Source of the DNA: Aralia elata | Lineage: Eukaryota; Streptophyta; Magnoliopsida; Apiales; Araliaceae | Reading direction: 5' to 3' | Assembly (NCBI GenBank): GCA_034770075.1 | Contig: CM068385.1 | Coordinates: 58,780,939-58,844,938 of the forward strand | Length of the DNA: 64,000 nucleotides | Part shown: positions 33,823 to 45,242 of the stretch, in pieces | Position numbering within the stretch: position 1 is the first letter of the stretch | Layout of the letters: the number at the start of each line of letters is the position of its first letter | Notes under the pieces: model-generated | Seen by the model: the letters and a program-made list of their open reading frames with translations, nothing else | What the model was told of the DNA's origin: nothing | Databases searched by the model: none | Made by a program: the position numbers and the translations under genes

Positions 33823-34131
33823 CTCGTTAGCCACGAGAGATGCGGAAGGGTGACGACTGAGATCCCGACCCAAAAGATCGGGTATCTGCACAGAGGCGCC
33901 AGAAGAAGCCTGATGAGTAGATGGAGCCGGTGTGCTGGAGGATGGCCCCTCTGCCGCAACCTCCGAAGGGACAGCCTCCTCAACGTCCGGATGACCAGGA
34001 CGAATGACAGCCTCCGTCAAACGACGAGCCTGACGGGTCCGAGGAGGAAACAGGAGCAGGTGCAGCCCTACGACGGCGAACACACCCGAAGTCCGAGAGG
34101 CGGAGGAGCTACTGGGCGCATCACGATCCAT

Positions 34132-34871
34132 AGCTGGAATAGAACGGGCGAGAAAGAAGGTAAGTTCCCTTTTAAAAATTATGTAATGAACATTCTAAAT
34201 TTCTAGCCTCATCATATGATTAATGCAACATGATGCATGGTTTTATCAAAAAAAAAAAAAAAAAAAAAAAAATCGGCAGAATTCCGTTTGTAAAATGGAC
34301 ATCCCAGGCCTAAGCCAAACATGTTTTCCATCAATCATAGTCTCAAACAGATCTAAATTGCATTCATATGTGTAATTACAGCATGTAATGCATGATTTTA
34401 TTGCAGAAAAGGAATAACAATATGTGGGACCGCCTCATGAACATAAAATAGGACTCACACAGTTGATACATAGCATGTATATATGATGGTACATTGCATG
34501 AACATTGTAAAGCATACATTTTATCTATAAACATGCAAATAGTCCAATGTATAGCAAAACATTGACGAAATTGAAAAGTGACCGGTCAAAGTATTACCTG
34601 TGGCGCGTAGATCAATCCTACCGGAGCAGTAGTTTTTGCAGGAAAGTTCAAAAAATTTTCGACAAAGGGGCCTAGCGAACCAGAAAAATCGAGAGAATCT
34701 CTTTGAATTGCAAGTTGAAAGTGACAGATCTGGAGGCGGGAGGCTGCTTATGATCCCGATCTTGGCCGCAGATGTATCTGCGGCTGGCCGCAGATCCATC
34801 TGCGGCTGGCCCTGGTGGGCCCCCCTTGCTCCCTTGAAGCCATTTGACGTGTTGAAGTGAAACGGTTACGC
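34132..34871 (+). other. Spacer between antisense gene 1 and the tandem repeat in element C
   Basis: There is no gene. It has a 25-base poly-A run at 34,248-34,272, and two CCGCAGATNNATCTGCGG palindromes at 34766 and 34788 with 22-bp period and CTGG spacer, i.e. the LTR promoter array in opposite orientation. It could hold the promoter of the antisense gene. Confidence 0.65.
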
Positions 34872-35606
34872 GATGGGTGACCGGCGACGATACCTGGCCC
34901 CGACATGACGATCGACCGGCGACGATAACCGGCGATCACGAGATGGATGTCCGGCGACGATAACCGGCTCCGACAAGATAACCAACCGGCGACGATAACC
35001 GGGGGTTACAAGATGGGTGACCGGCGACGATACCCGGCCCCGACATGACGATCGACCGGCGACGATAACCGGCGATCACGAGATGGATGTCCGGCGACGA
35101 TAACCGGCTCCGACAAGATAACCAACCGGCGACGATAACCGGGGGTTACGCGATGGGTGACCGGCGACGATACCTGGCCCCGACATGACGATCGACCGGC
35201 GACGATAACCGGCGATCACGAGATGGATGTCCGACGACGATAACCGGCTCCGACAGATAACCAACCGGCGACGATAACCGGGGGTTACGCGATGGGTGAC
35301 CGGCGACGATACCCGGCCCCGACGAGACGATCGACCGGCGACGATAACCGGCGATCATGAGATGGATGTTCGGCGACGATAACCGGCTCCGACAGATAAC
35401 CAACCGGCGACGATAACCGGGGGTTACGAGATGGGTGATCGGCGACGATACCCGGCCCCGACGAGACGATCGACCGGCGACGATAACCGGCGATCACGAG
35501 ATGGATGTTCGGCGACGAAAACCGGCTCCGACAAGATAACCAACCGGCGACGATAACCGGGGGTTACGCGATGGGTGACCGGCGACGATACCCGGCCCCG
35601 AACGAG
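34872..35606 (+). repeat. ~140-bp tandem repeat in element C (about 5.3 units)
   Basis: Units start at 34872, 35012, 35152, 35291, 35430 and 35570 (periods 140, 140, 139, 139, 140). Each unit contains four versions of a ~35-bp subrepeat built on CCGGCGACGATAACCGG, so the repeat is hierarchical. Tandem arrays between pol and the 3' LTR are a known Tat/Ogre trait and a source of satellites. Confidence 0.93.
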
Positions 35607-35810
35607 ACGATAGATTGAAAGAGTGAACCCAAAGACTAACAAACACGGTCAAGGGGTTGATACATTGACACTCTTACGAATATCTTGCATGCATTACATC
35701 TTATGTTGCATCATAAGCTATATGTGTGGCATCATGTATGCACTGTCATTCATGCATCGAGTGTCTATTCTTTATCCTGTTCATTTCATTTATCATTTCA
35801 TAAACATGAT

Positions 35811-35823
35811 AAAGAGGGGCAGC
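35811..35823 (+). promoter_or_regulatory. Polypurine tract of element C
   Basis: AAAGAGGGGCAGC abuts the TGTAGACACCC start of the 3' LTR. Confidence 0.8.
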
Positions 35824-38800
35824 TGTAGACACCCAAATTTTGCGTTTCCTTCTGCTAACCATGATAGGAGGGCGAAATCGTCAATTGAACCGGCTTGCGG
35901 GAGCAAAGGAGCGGGCACAAGGGCGAGCGCCCGGCACCGCCGCAATGTTTTGGGCAAACCAAGTTTACGTGACAATAAAGCCGTCCGAGGCAGGCATTTC
36001 CGAATGAGCCGGCACGTCTCCCGGAAATTCCCGGACTGCAGAATACGAGCCTGTCAGCGAAAACCGACGTTGCGGCACGAAAATCAGGGCGTGGCACGAA
36101 AATCGAGAAAGTCAAGCCCGCCAGCCGCGGATAGATCTGCGGCCAAGTGGGTGCGCCAGCACGGAAACCAGGAAATCAGCACTACCAGCTGAGTGCGATG
36201 GGAGGCGTGCCAGCTGGCCAGCTGAGTGCGATGGGAGTTCGGGGGCTTGCTTAAGTGAGGGGAAGGTGTTAGGCACCCCTCGACTTCCGTGAAACACGGT
36301 TACCGCAATCTTGATGCTTTCCTATCCTTTAATTAATGTGTGTGTGTGCGCGCGTGTGTGTGTGTGTGCCTATGTGAATGTTGTGGTGAGTTTGTATGAA
36401 AGAATCATTTGGATTTTTAGGGAAAGTCGTGCTTTAATTTGAAAACGCTTCGGAATGTCTTTTCGGTTTATACGAGAAAAGCTTTATTTCTTTATGAGAA
36501 AGGTTTTGATTTTAATTGTCAAAACTGCAAGATTTTCATTAGGTGTCGTTTTGGCAAAAACAAGAGTTTTAAACCTTCGTCAAAATAGGAATCGAGATCT
36601 ATACGTTGCCTTCGTAACTCAAATGATAGGGCAACTTCTAGAATCTCTTTCACCCTATGCACCAAGGTTTAATAAAACATCATTTATCTCACAAAACCAT
36701 TTCTTGTGATGCTTGAAAAACGATTTTCTTTAGCTTTCTCGTTTACATAGAAATCGACATTCATTAGCATTTCTCATTTTTAAGCCTCGTGATGCTAATA
36801 ACCTAATTTGATTGATTTTATGAAAATCTTCATGGTTTAATCTTTGAAAATCATTTTTGTGTCACAAGATTTAATCAAGCATGAACACGCGTCGGGGCTA
36901 TTCATGGGCATGTTAAACCATCAAAATATCCCCGAACGCCAACAATCATATATTCCACTAGTACGGGGCCTTAAACCCGATCCTCGCCTTAGCGTCGTTT
37001 TAAGGCCCAACGATTACATGTTACAACAAAACGAGTACCTTGCATCCATCACATGTATCAAAACGTCCATCATCGGATTTGGACCGCGGGGTCGCATTCC
37101 TAGGCTCACAACCACGATTACTACATACTCACAAAATGAATACTACAATAACAACAACGTAGATTGCCTAACACATCCTAAAAACACAATCAATCAAGCT
37201 ACGCCTAATATATACCCATAAATAAGCTAGAAATTTCATCAATTAGATATCATCGGATTATTAGGAAGAATCTTATTCCAATGGAACCCTCACCAATAAT
37301 CCCTAATCCATGATTGTTCAACAATATTCTCGAAATTTGCAATTAAATTTAGCCAAATGACATGATAGAAGTTGCAAAAATAATGAGATTTTCACCTTGC
37401 AAATGATACCAAAATTGTGTAGAAACTTGTGTGTTTGATTGAAATATGAGATGTATTGATATAATCTAACAATAAAGGAATTTCCTCTCTTTTTCTCTCA
37501 ATTGTTGCACAATTTTGGTATCATTTGCAAGGTGAAAATCTCATTATTTTTGCAACTTCTATCATGTCATTTGGCTAAATTTAATTGCAAATTTCGAGAA
37601 TATTGTTGAACAATCATGGATTAGGGATTATTGGTGAGGGTTCCATTGGAATAAGATTCTTCCTAATAATCCGATGATATCTAATTGATGAAATTTCTAG
37701 CTTATTTATGGGTATATATTAGGCGTAGCTTGATTGATTGTGTTTTTAGGATGTGTTAGGCAATCTACGTTGTTGTTATTGTAGTATTCATTTTGTGAGT
37801 ATGTAGTAATCGTGGTTGTGAGCCTAGGAATGCGACCCCGCGGTCCAAATCCGATGATGGACGTTTTGATACATGTGATGGATGCAAGGTACTCGTTTTG
37901 TTGTAACATGTAATCGTTGGGCCTTAAAACGACGCTAAGGCGGAGGATCGGGTTTAAGGCCCCGTACTAGTGGAATATATGATTGTTGGCGTTCGGGGAT
38001 ATTTTGATGGTTTACATGCCCATGAATAGCCCCGACGCGTGTTTCATGCTTGATTAAATCTTGTGACACAAAAAATGATTTCAAAGATTAAACCATGAAG
38101 ATTTTCATAAAATCAATCAAATTAGGTTATTAGCATCACGAGGCTTAAAAATGAGAAATGCTAATGAATGTCGATTTCTATGTAAACGAGAAAGCTAAAG
38201 AAAATCGTTTTTCAAGCATCACAAGAAATGGTTTTGTGAAATAAATGATGTTTTATTAAACCTTGGTGCATAGGGTGAAAGAGATTCTAGAAGTTGCCCA
38301 TCATTTGAGTTACGAAGGCAACGTATAGATCTCGATTCCTATTTTGACGAAGGTTTAAAACTCTTGTTTTGCCAAAACGACACCTAATGAAAATCTTGCA
38401 GTTTTGACAATTAAAATCAAAACCTTTCTCATAAAGAATAAAGCTTTCTCGTATAAACCGAAAAGACATTCCGAAGCGTTTTCAAATTAAAGCACGACTT
38501 TCCCTAAAAATCCAAATGATTCTTTCATACAAACTCACCACAACATTCACATAGGCACACACACACACGCGCGCACACACACACATTAATTAAAGGATAG
38601 GAAAGCATCAAGATTGCGGTAACCGTGTTTCACGGAAGTCGAGGGGTGCCTAACACCTTCCCCTCACTTAAGCAAGCCCCCGAACTCTATGAATCTCGAT
38701 TCGCAGACTAATTAATTCGGAGTCACATATGAGCCAGCGATTTATAAAAAACGAAAACTCGGATGAGTTGGTACATCCATTTCAAATATACCAACTGGCG

Positions 38801-38938
38801 ACTCTGGTTAATTGGCTCATCATAAAAAACGATCTTTCAAAATCCCGTCGACATCAATGCCGATCTTTTCCAAAGAATCATTAAATCAAAAGGCAAAAAA
38901 TTGGAAAAGGCTAGAAAAGCGGAAACCCGTCGTCGACA
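35824..38938 (+). repeat. 3' LTR of element C, rearranged (3115 bp)
   Basis: 35824-36222 matches the 5' LTR start (20080-20477). Then comes a short repeat of an upstream stretch, then 36236-37508 is the reverse complement of LTR positions 20688-21960, and 37508-38938 is the normal remainder (20778-22215). LTR positions ~20,490-20,687, holding the palindrome array and TATA box, are absent in forward orientation. The ends and TSD are normal. Confidence 0.92.
36236..38687. repeat. Large inverted repeat (arms ~1.18 kb, spacer ~90 bp) in element C's 3' LTR
   Basis: The left arm 36236-37418 is inverted relative to the right arm 37508-38687. The arms share variants (for example GAATAGCCCCGACGCG) that the 5' LTR lacks, so the inverted copy derives from this LTR. 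Confidence 0.93.
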
Positions 38939-38943
38939 AACAT
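38939..38943. repeat. Target-site duplication AACAT, right of element C
   Basis: It is identical to 20075-20079. Confidence 0.93.
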
Positions 38944-41636
38944 TTAATTACTATTTAACATTAGCTAAACAGGAATTAATTAATGACCTTTACTTACTAT
39001 TTAACAATAAATAATAGTTAATCATGATTAGTTATTGTTTGAATACTCAAATTATTACCCTTATTTGTCCCTGAGTATGGGTTAAAAATCCTTATTTAAC
39101 ATTAACTAAATGATTAATGTATTAACTTTACTTATACTTAATCATTATTTTACATTATTTAAATAATCATTAAATATTTATTATCTTTATTTATTATTTA
39201 ATGTTAAATAATAATTAATTATTTTATTAACTTTATTCATACTTAATTATTATTTAATATTAATTAAATAATAATTAAATATTTATTATCTTTTATTTAT
39301 TATTTAATATTAAATAATAAACAATTATTATTAACCATATTCATACTTAATTATTATTTATTATTAATTAAATAATAATTAAATATTTATTATCTTTATT
39401 TATTATTTAATGTTAAATAATAATTAATTAATTAATCAACTTTACTCATACTTAATTATTATTTAATATTAATTAAATAATAATTAAATATTTATTATCT
39501 TTATTTATTATTTAATATTAAATAATAAACAATTAATCTATTAACTCTACACATACTTAATCATCATTTAATATTAATTAAATAATAATTAAATATTTAT
39601 TATCTTTATTTATTATTCAATGTTAAATAATAAATAATTATTTAATTAAACTTTATTCATACTTAATTATTATTTAATATTAGCTAAATAATAATTAAAT
39701 ATTTATTTTCTTTATTTATTATTTAATGTTAAATAATAAATAATTATTTTTATTAGGGTATCATTAATACTAATAATGAAACCAATAGGATTACATTTAA
39801 TTACTATTAACAACAGTTAAGTAATTATTAACCCTAGTTTATTGTTTGTTCATGGTTGAATAATAACATTTAATTGAATAGACTTCATTTGTTGATTATC
39901 TTTGTTGAATAACAAATGCATTAAACAACCAACTTTGGAAAAAAAAATCCGAGTATTACATAATGGTAATAGTCATAGGTTTATCCCTTTATAGGCATGC
40001 CACAAATCAGCAGCCACATTATCCCACAATAGAACAATTTCCTGTAATCATATTTCAAGCCAACTAAAGCATTACTCAATTCAGTAAGGAAAAATTTATG
40101 AACAGATTTATATGGGCATGACCACACTGGTTTCAATTCCTGTGACAGCCAAAGATTGATTTTCACATAACAAAACCAATTCCTGCAAATCTTATTTCAA
40201 GTGCTTAACCATATTACCACTCAGCACAATAGGAAAATTCCAAATAGATTCACAGCCAAAGGTTGAGTTTCATATAAACAAAGATGTCGACAGAACATTT
40301 AACACCAAAATAAATCACAGCCTTGTTTAGGCATTACAACAACACCTGTTGGGCATTCTAAAACCCAACACTGGCCTATACCCTATACAACAATCATGTT
40401 GCCCGAACCTCAATGTTCTATAATACACAGAGTTCCATCAATGAATAAACGCAAAACACAAGCATAGTCACAACTAATAATCAGAGAAAAGAGAAACGAA
40501 AGGAAATCGAACTAAGAAGGAGCTACAACGGCAACTGGGTTGTACCTTAAGGCTGTCCGAATCGCCGCTCTCCTCCTTCTCCCAAAATAGGTAACAAAGC
40601 CGACAGACATCTACAACCGGTTTCCCCTTCGAACTCTTCCTTTTTTTTACTATGATTTCTCTCTCTCTAATTTAGACTCACAAATATCATAAGCTTGCTA
40701 GGGTTTGGGACCTTCAATTTATAGGGCAAGGTTTACCCAATTCGCTGGAGAATACCCTACTTGAACAAGACAATACCCAAGGGTTTGAGGGGGGTAGGCT
40801 GTCGTTGGTCTACGTCTATACCCATTCGATTCCAGCTGTGATTTGCCGGCAGGGCCTCGAGCCACGTACTCCCATCGATCGATCGCTCGACGCCTAAATC
40901 CCCTGGTCCCATTGACAAACGCTCGGTCGCCCATGGCCTCACCCGTTCCACCCAGCTTGGACCTTGAGCACCCACCGGTCGTTGCCCATTCTCAGTCTAT
41001 GCCGCCGGTCCCTTCACGCCGTCACGCTGGCACACCGGCCCTCACACGCCGACGCAAGACCTGTCGAGTCCCTTTCTTCGCCCATTCTCACGTTCCGTCC
41101 GATTTGAAGTTTTAGGTCGCTAGGTATTGATCTGGTCCAGTTCTGCACCCAAATTGGCTTATGATCATGGACTTACCCCCAACCCGATTGCAATGGCTCC
41201 AACCCGACCGGAAAAGGAATGGGCTCAGTCCAAATGAGGTTGGGCCATCCGAATGAAAGAAAAGTGACCCAATTAAAATTAATAACATTATGTTTCTAAT
41301 ATTTAAATTAAATAACTAATTCAATTAATTAATTATTTAAAATATTTGTTTTAACAATAATTCCTCCTTCGAATTATTTAATCTGATAATAATAAAAATA
41401 AAATTATTTACTTAAATTTTTCCCAATTTTCTTGCCAACCAATCTCTTAGGGTTAAATCACTAATTTATTCGAACTATCAGTGAATCCCTTTAATGCTAA
41501 GAAAATTATTGGACCATATAGTTATATAATTAAATAATACCTACATAGATCCAATTAAGTCCGTAAAATTAAATAAAAATAAATTTCATATACCAAAATC
41601 AATTGATAACAAGGTTTAAAATTCTTGGACATTACA
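38944..41636 (-). repeat. 3' LTR of element B, remaining part after element C
   Basis: It matches 49056-51126 and then supplies ~620 bp that the truncated 5' LTR lacks. It ends TTGGACATTACA against the polypurine tract. The TATA equivalent is at 40717-40723. Confidence 0.92.
39172..39760. repeat. AT-rich ~105-bp tandem repeat in element B's 3' LTR
   Basis: The phrase AAATATTTATTATCTTTATT recurs at 39172, 39278, 39381, 39486, 39591 and, with one change, 39697 (periods 103-106). The same array is at 49282-49860 in the 5' LTR. In element orientation it lies downstream of the TATA box, within the predicted intron. Confidence 0.88.
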
Positions 41637-41650
41637 TTCTCTCCCCCTTA
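41637..41650 (-). promoter_or_regulatory. Polypurine tract of element B
   Basis: The minus strand reads AAGGGGGAGAGAA against the 3' LTR. Confidence 0.82.
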
Positions 41651-41683
41651 TAAAAATTCCATCCTCAGAATTTCAAACTAAGG

Positions 41684-44600
41684 TTACTCAAATAATTGCG
41701 GATAGTTTGCTCTCATCTTCTCTTCGAGTTCTCACGTAGCTTCTTCCACCGCGTGATTCCTCCAGAGAACTTTAACGGAATGAATGATTTTATTCCTTAG
41801 CTTCTGCTCCTTCCTATCCAGTATTTGGACAGGAATCTCCTCGTACGATAAGTCCTTCTCGACTTGAATTGGCTCATAGGAAATAACGTGCTTGTAGTCT
41901 GGCTTATACGGACGTAACACTGATACATGGAACACATTGTGGATGTGCTCAAGTTCAGGAGGTAACGCTACCTCGTACGCCACTTTGCCTATTTTTCTTA
42001 ATATTTCAAAAGGTCCTATGAACCTAGGGCTCAATTTGCCCTTCTTCCCAAAACGGATCTTCCCTTTCCAGGGAGATACCTTCAAAAATATAGGGCTGCC
42101 AACTTCAAAGTCTCACTTCTGACAATGTAAGTCGGCATACTTCTTCTGACGATCCTGAGCTGCTACTAACCGCTGCCTTATTACTTTAATGATTTCCACG
42201 GTTTGCTGCACCAATTCTGGTCCCAACAATCTCCGTTCACCAACCTCATCCCAACATAACGGCGTTCGACACTTCCTTCCATATAACGCTTCGTACAGTG
42301 GCATGCCGATGCTAGCATGATAACTGTTGTTGTAAGCAAATTCTACTAGTGGCAAGTGGTCATCCCAGCTGCCCCCTAAGTCCATCATGACTGCTCGGAG
42401 CATATTCTCCAAGGTCTGAATAGTTCGCTCACTCTGGCCATCAGTCTGAGGATGATACGCTGTACTCAACCTCAACTGTGTTCCCATCCTTTTCTGTAGA
42501 CTTCTCCAAAAATTTGACGTGAAGTGCGGATCTCTGTCGGATACAATAGATATCGGCACTCCATGTTGCGATACTATCTCTTTTATGTAAAGTTTCGCTA
42601 ACTGCTCCAATTTGTACTTGATCTTGATCGGTAGAAAGTGGGCAGACTTGGTCAAACGATCTACGATCACCCAGATGGCGTCTAGACCCTTCTGTGTCAT
42701 TGGAAGTCCTACCACAAAATCTATTGCGATGTGCTCCCACTTCCACTCTGGGATCTCCAAAGGTTGCAACAATCCGCTCAGCCGCTGGTGCTCTACCTTG
42801 ACCCTCTGACAAGTTACACACCGGCTGACGTATTCTGCAACTTCTCCTTTCAAATGCGGCCACCAATAATGCTGACAAAGATCTTGATACATTTTGGTGC
42901 TACCCGGATGTACCGAAAATCTCGTATTATGGGCCTCCTGCAATATTTCTTCCCTTAAGTCTGGTACATATAGTACCCAGATCCTTCCCTCGAACCTCAG
43001 CAATACTGTGCTGTCAATATGGTACTTCAACATTTCCCCCTCCGATAGTCGCTTCTTAATGTCAATGCATTCTTCATCAAATTTTTGAGCCTCCTTTATC
43101 TTATCCAGTAGAGTCGGACCTGCTGTCACGGTACCTCTATTTTTCGTCCGTCTCCATCGGATACTTAACCTCCAATTCCAGTCGTTCAAAGTCCTTTACC
43201 AATTCCTCTTGAATTGTCAGTTGCATCAATTTCGCTTTGCCTTTCCTGCTTAAGGCATCAGCCACTACGTTTGCTTTTCCTGGATGGTACAGAATCTCAC
43301 AGTCGTAATCCTTGATCAATTCCAACCATCGGCGCTGCCGTATATTCAGTTCCTTCTGAGTGAAGATATACTTTAGACTTTTGTGATCTGTGTATAGCTC
43401 GCACTTCTCTCTGTATAGGTAGTGCCTCCAAATCTTCAAGGCGAAAACTACCGCGGCTAACTCCAGGTCATGAGTCGGGTAACCCTTCTCATAGTCCTTC
43501 AGCTGACGTGATGCGTACGCCACGACCTTGTCATGCTGCATCAGCACACAGCCAAGACCTTTGTGTGACGCATCGCTATACACTACGAAACCCCCAGTGT
43601 TGTCGGGTAAGGTCAACACTGGTGCTTGGATAAGTCTCTTCTTCAGCTCCATAAAACTTTTCTCGCATTTCTCCGACCAAACGAACTTAACTGTTTTTCT
43701 GGTGAGATTGGTCAACGGCGATGCTATCTTTGAAAAATCCTGTATGAATCTCCGATAGTATCCTGCTAATCCTAAGAAACTCCGGATCTCTGTTGGCAGC
43801 TTCGGTTACTCCCAATTGATAACCGCTTCTACTTTTGCTGGGTCCACCGAGACACCATTTTTGTCGATGACGTGCCCCAGAAATTGTACCCTTTGTAACC
43901 AAAACTCACACTTAGAAAACTTCGCATATAACTTCTCCCTCCTGAGAGCTTCCAATACAATCTTCAAATGTTCAGCATGCTCCTCCTCTGTTTCTGAATA
44001 CCCCAACTTGTCATCGATGAATACGACTACGAACTTGTCCAAGTATTGCTTGAATACTCTGTTCATCATATCCATGAATGCTGCTGGTGCATTCGTCAAT
44101 CCAAATGACATTACCAGAAACTCGAAGTGCCCATAACGAGTTCTGAATGCTGTCTTCGGAATATCTTCCTGCCTCACCTTCAGCTGATGATAGCTTGTTC
44201 TTAGGTCGATTTTTGAAAAGTATTTCGCTCCCTTAAGTTGATCAAATAGATCGTCAATCCTAGGAAGCGGATACCTATTCTTAATCGTAACTTTGTTCAA
44301 CTCCCGATAGTCGATACAAAGCCTCATCGAACCATCCTTCTTCTTTACAAACAGAACTGGCGCTCCCCATGAGGACACGCTCGGTCTGATATAACCCTTG
44401 TCTAACAGTTCCTGCAGTTGAACCATCAACTCTCTCATTTCTACAGGTGCCATTCGATACGGCGGCTTCGATATTGGTGCGGTCCCCGGTACCAAATCGA
44501 TTACGAACTCAATTTCCCTGTCCGGCGGCAATCCCGAAAGCTCATCTAGGAAAACATCGGCGAATTCTCTCACGATTGGTATTTGACTCATCTCATCCCC

Positions 44601-45242
44601 TACCTGTCGAGTATCAACCACATGGGCCAAATAAAATACGCAACCTTTCTTAAGCAATTTCTTTGTTTGCATCATAGTAAGACAACAAGACTGTCTTGGT
44701 GACCTACTACCATAGAATACCACCTTTGACTTATTAGGAGTCTTTAGGTGTACACACTTTTCCTTACAATCAATAACTGCTCCGTGAATTGATAGCCAAT
44801 CCATTCCCAGGATTACATTAAATTCTCCCAACCGAATTGGTATCAGATCCACGTGGAGCTTAAATCCTCGCAATTCAGCACAACAGTTCCTATGAATGTA
44901 TTCTACGGGGATAATTTCCTTGTTCGCTACTTCTACGTTTATAGGGTGTTCTAACTCTTCACGAGGTAAATTTAGCTGATTAGCAAATTCTTCGGAAACA
45001 AAAGAGTGGGTAGCCCCCGAATCGAATAACACATATGCATTTATATCATTGATCGGGATGATACCTGACACCACGTCTCTAGATTCCACCGCATCCTGAA
45101 CGGTCATATTGAACGTGCGTGCCGTTGGCCTGTTGCCTTGACTGGCTGGTGTCCCGTAGCTCAGCCGGTTGTTATTCCCGCTGTTGTTGTTGCTCCTGTT
45201 GCCACTCCCAACGTCGCCCTTCCTCTTCGGACAGTCCTTAAT
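41684..45242 (-). pseudogene. Element B PR-RT-RNase H-INT-chromodomain remnant
   Basis: All pol domains of a Tekay chromovirus are present in order. The protease has AYVLFDSGATHSFVS near 45,010; RT has FVVVFIDD near 44,030; RNase H spans about 43,690-43,230; INT has its zinc finger near 42,850 and SIVSDRDPHFTS near 42,530; the GPF/Y and chromodomain follow to TAA at 41684. Nonsense codons lie at 43806 (CAA to TAA), 42113 (TGA) and 41732 (TGG to TGA), and there is a frameshift near 43,160. Right after FIDD the sequence is KLGYSE where A has ILIYSK. The element cannot encode active pol. Confidence 0.9.

Larger units (their letters stand above)
32153..34131 (-). pseudogene. Element C antisense ORF 1: plant mobile domain (PMD) protein with introns
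   Basis: ATG 34131 opens a serine/proline-rich N-terminus (MDRDAPSSSSAS). After intron 1, PMD-type segments follow: ALSERWFHQTQSLHLLDCEV, a TPWDWRYITG motif, then AVRDVDRISDYDWGSF, and after intron 2 FWAYERLPCLRP, the usual PMD signature. The ORF ends DDTDFI at 32153. Frameshifts near 33,490 and 33,240 break this copy. PMD proteins derive from and recur in transposable elements; some host PMD proteins act in gene silencing. Its antisense position downstream of INT agrees with the known extra ORFs of Tat elements. Confidence 0.78.
20080..38938 (+). mobile_element. Element C: Ogre/Tat-lineage Ty3/gypsy retrotransposon (18.9 kb)
   Basis: This plus-strand element has LTRs beginning TGTAGACACCC and ending GTCGACA, a PBS TGGCGACTCTGCTGGGGAC of the tRNA-Arg type reported for Ogre elements, gag, PR, a predicted intron, RT, RNase H, a second archaeal-type RNase H, INT, two antisense genes, a ~140-bp tandem repeat and a polypurine tract. 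The great length, dual RNase H, intron and antisense ORFs are Tat/Ogre hallmarks. The TSD is perfect. Several frameshifts break pol, so the copy is not autonomous. Confidence 0.93.

Noticed and set aside
34748..35642. Minus-strand ORFs of repeated RRLSSPV units
   Set aside because: They are translations of the 140-bp tandem repeat, not a gene; the frames break at 139-bp units.
36844..37221. 125-codon plus-strand ORF in C's 3' LTR, with copies on the minus strand at 37706 and 20977
   Set aside because: It exists only because the LTR is inverted there; the other copies are the same LTR sequence read from the opposite strand.
39172..39760. CRISPR-like array
   Set aside because: Units are contiguous tandem repeats in a plant LTR with no unique spacers.
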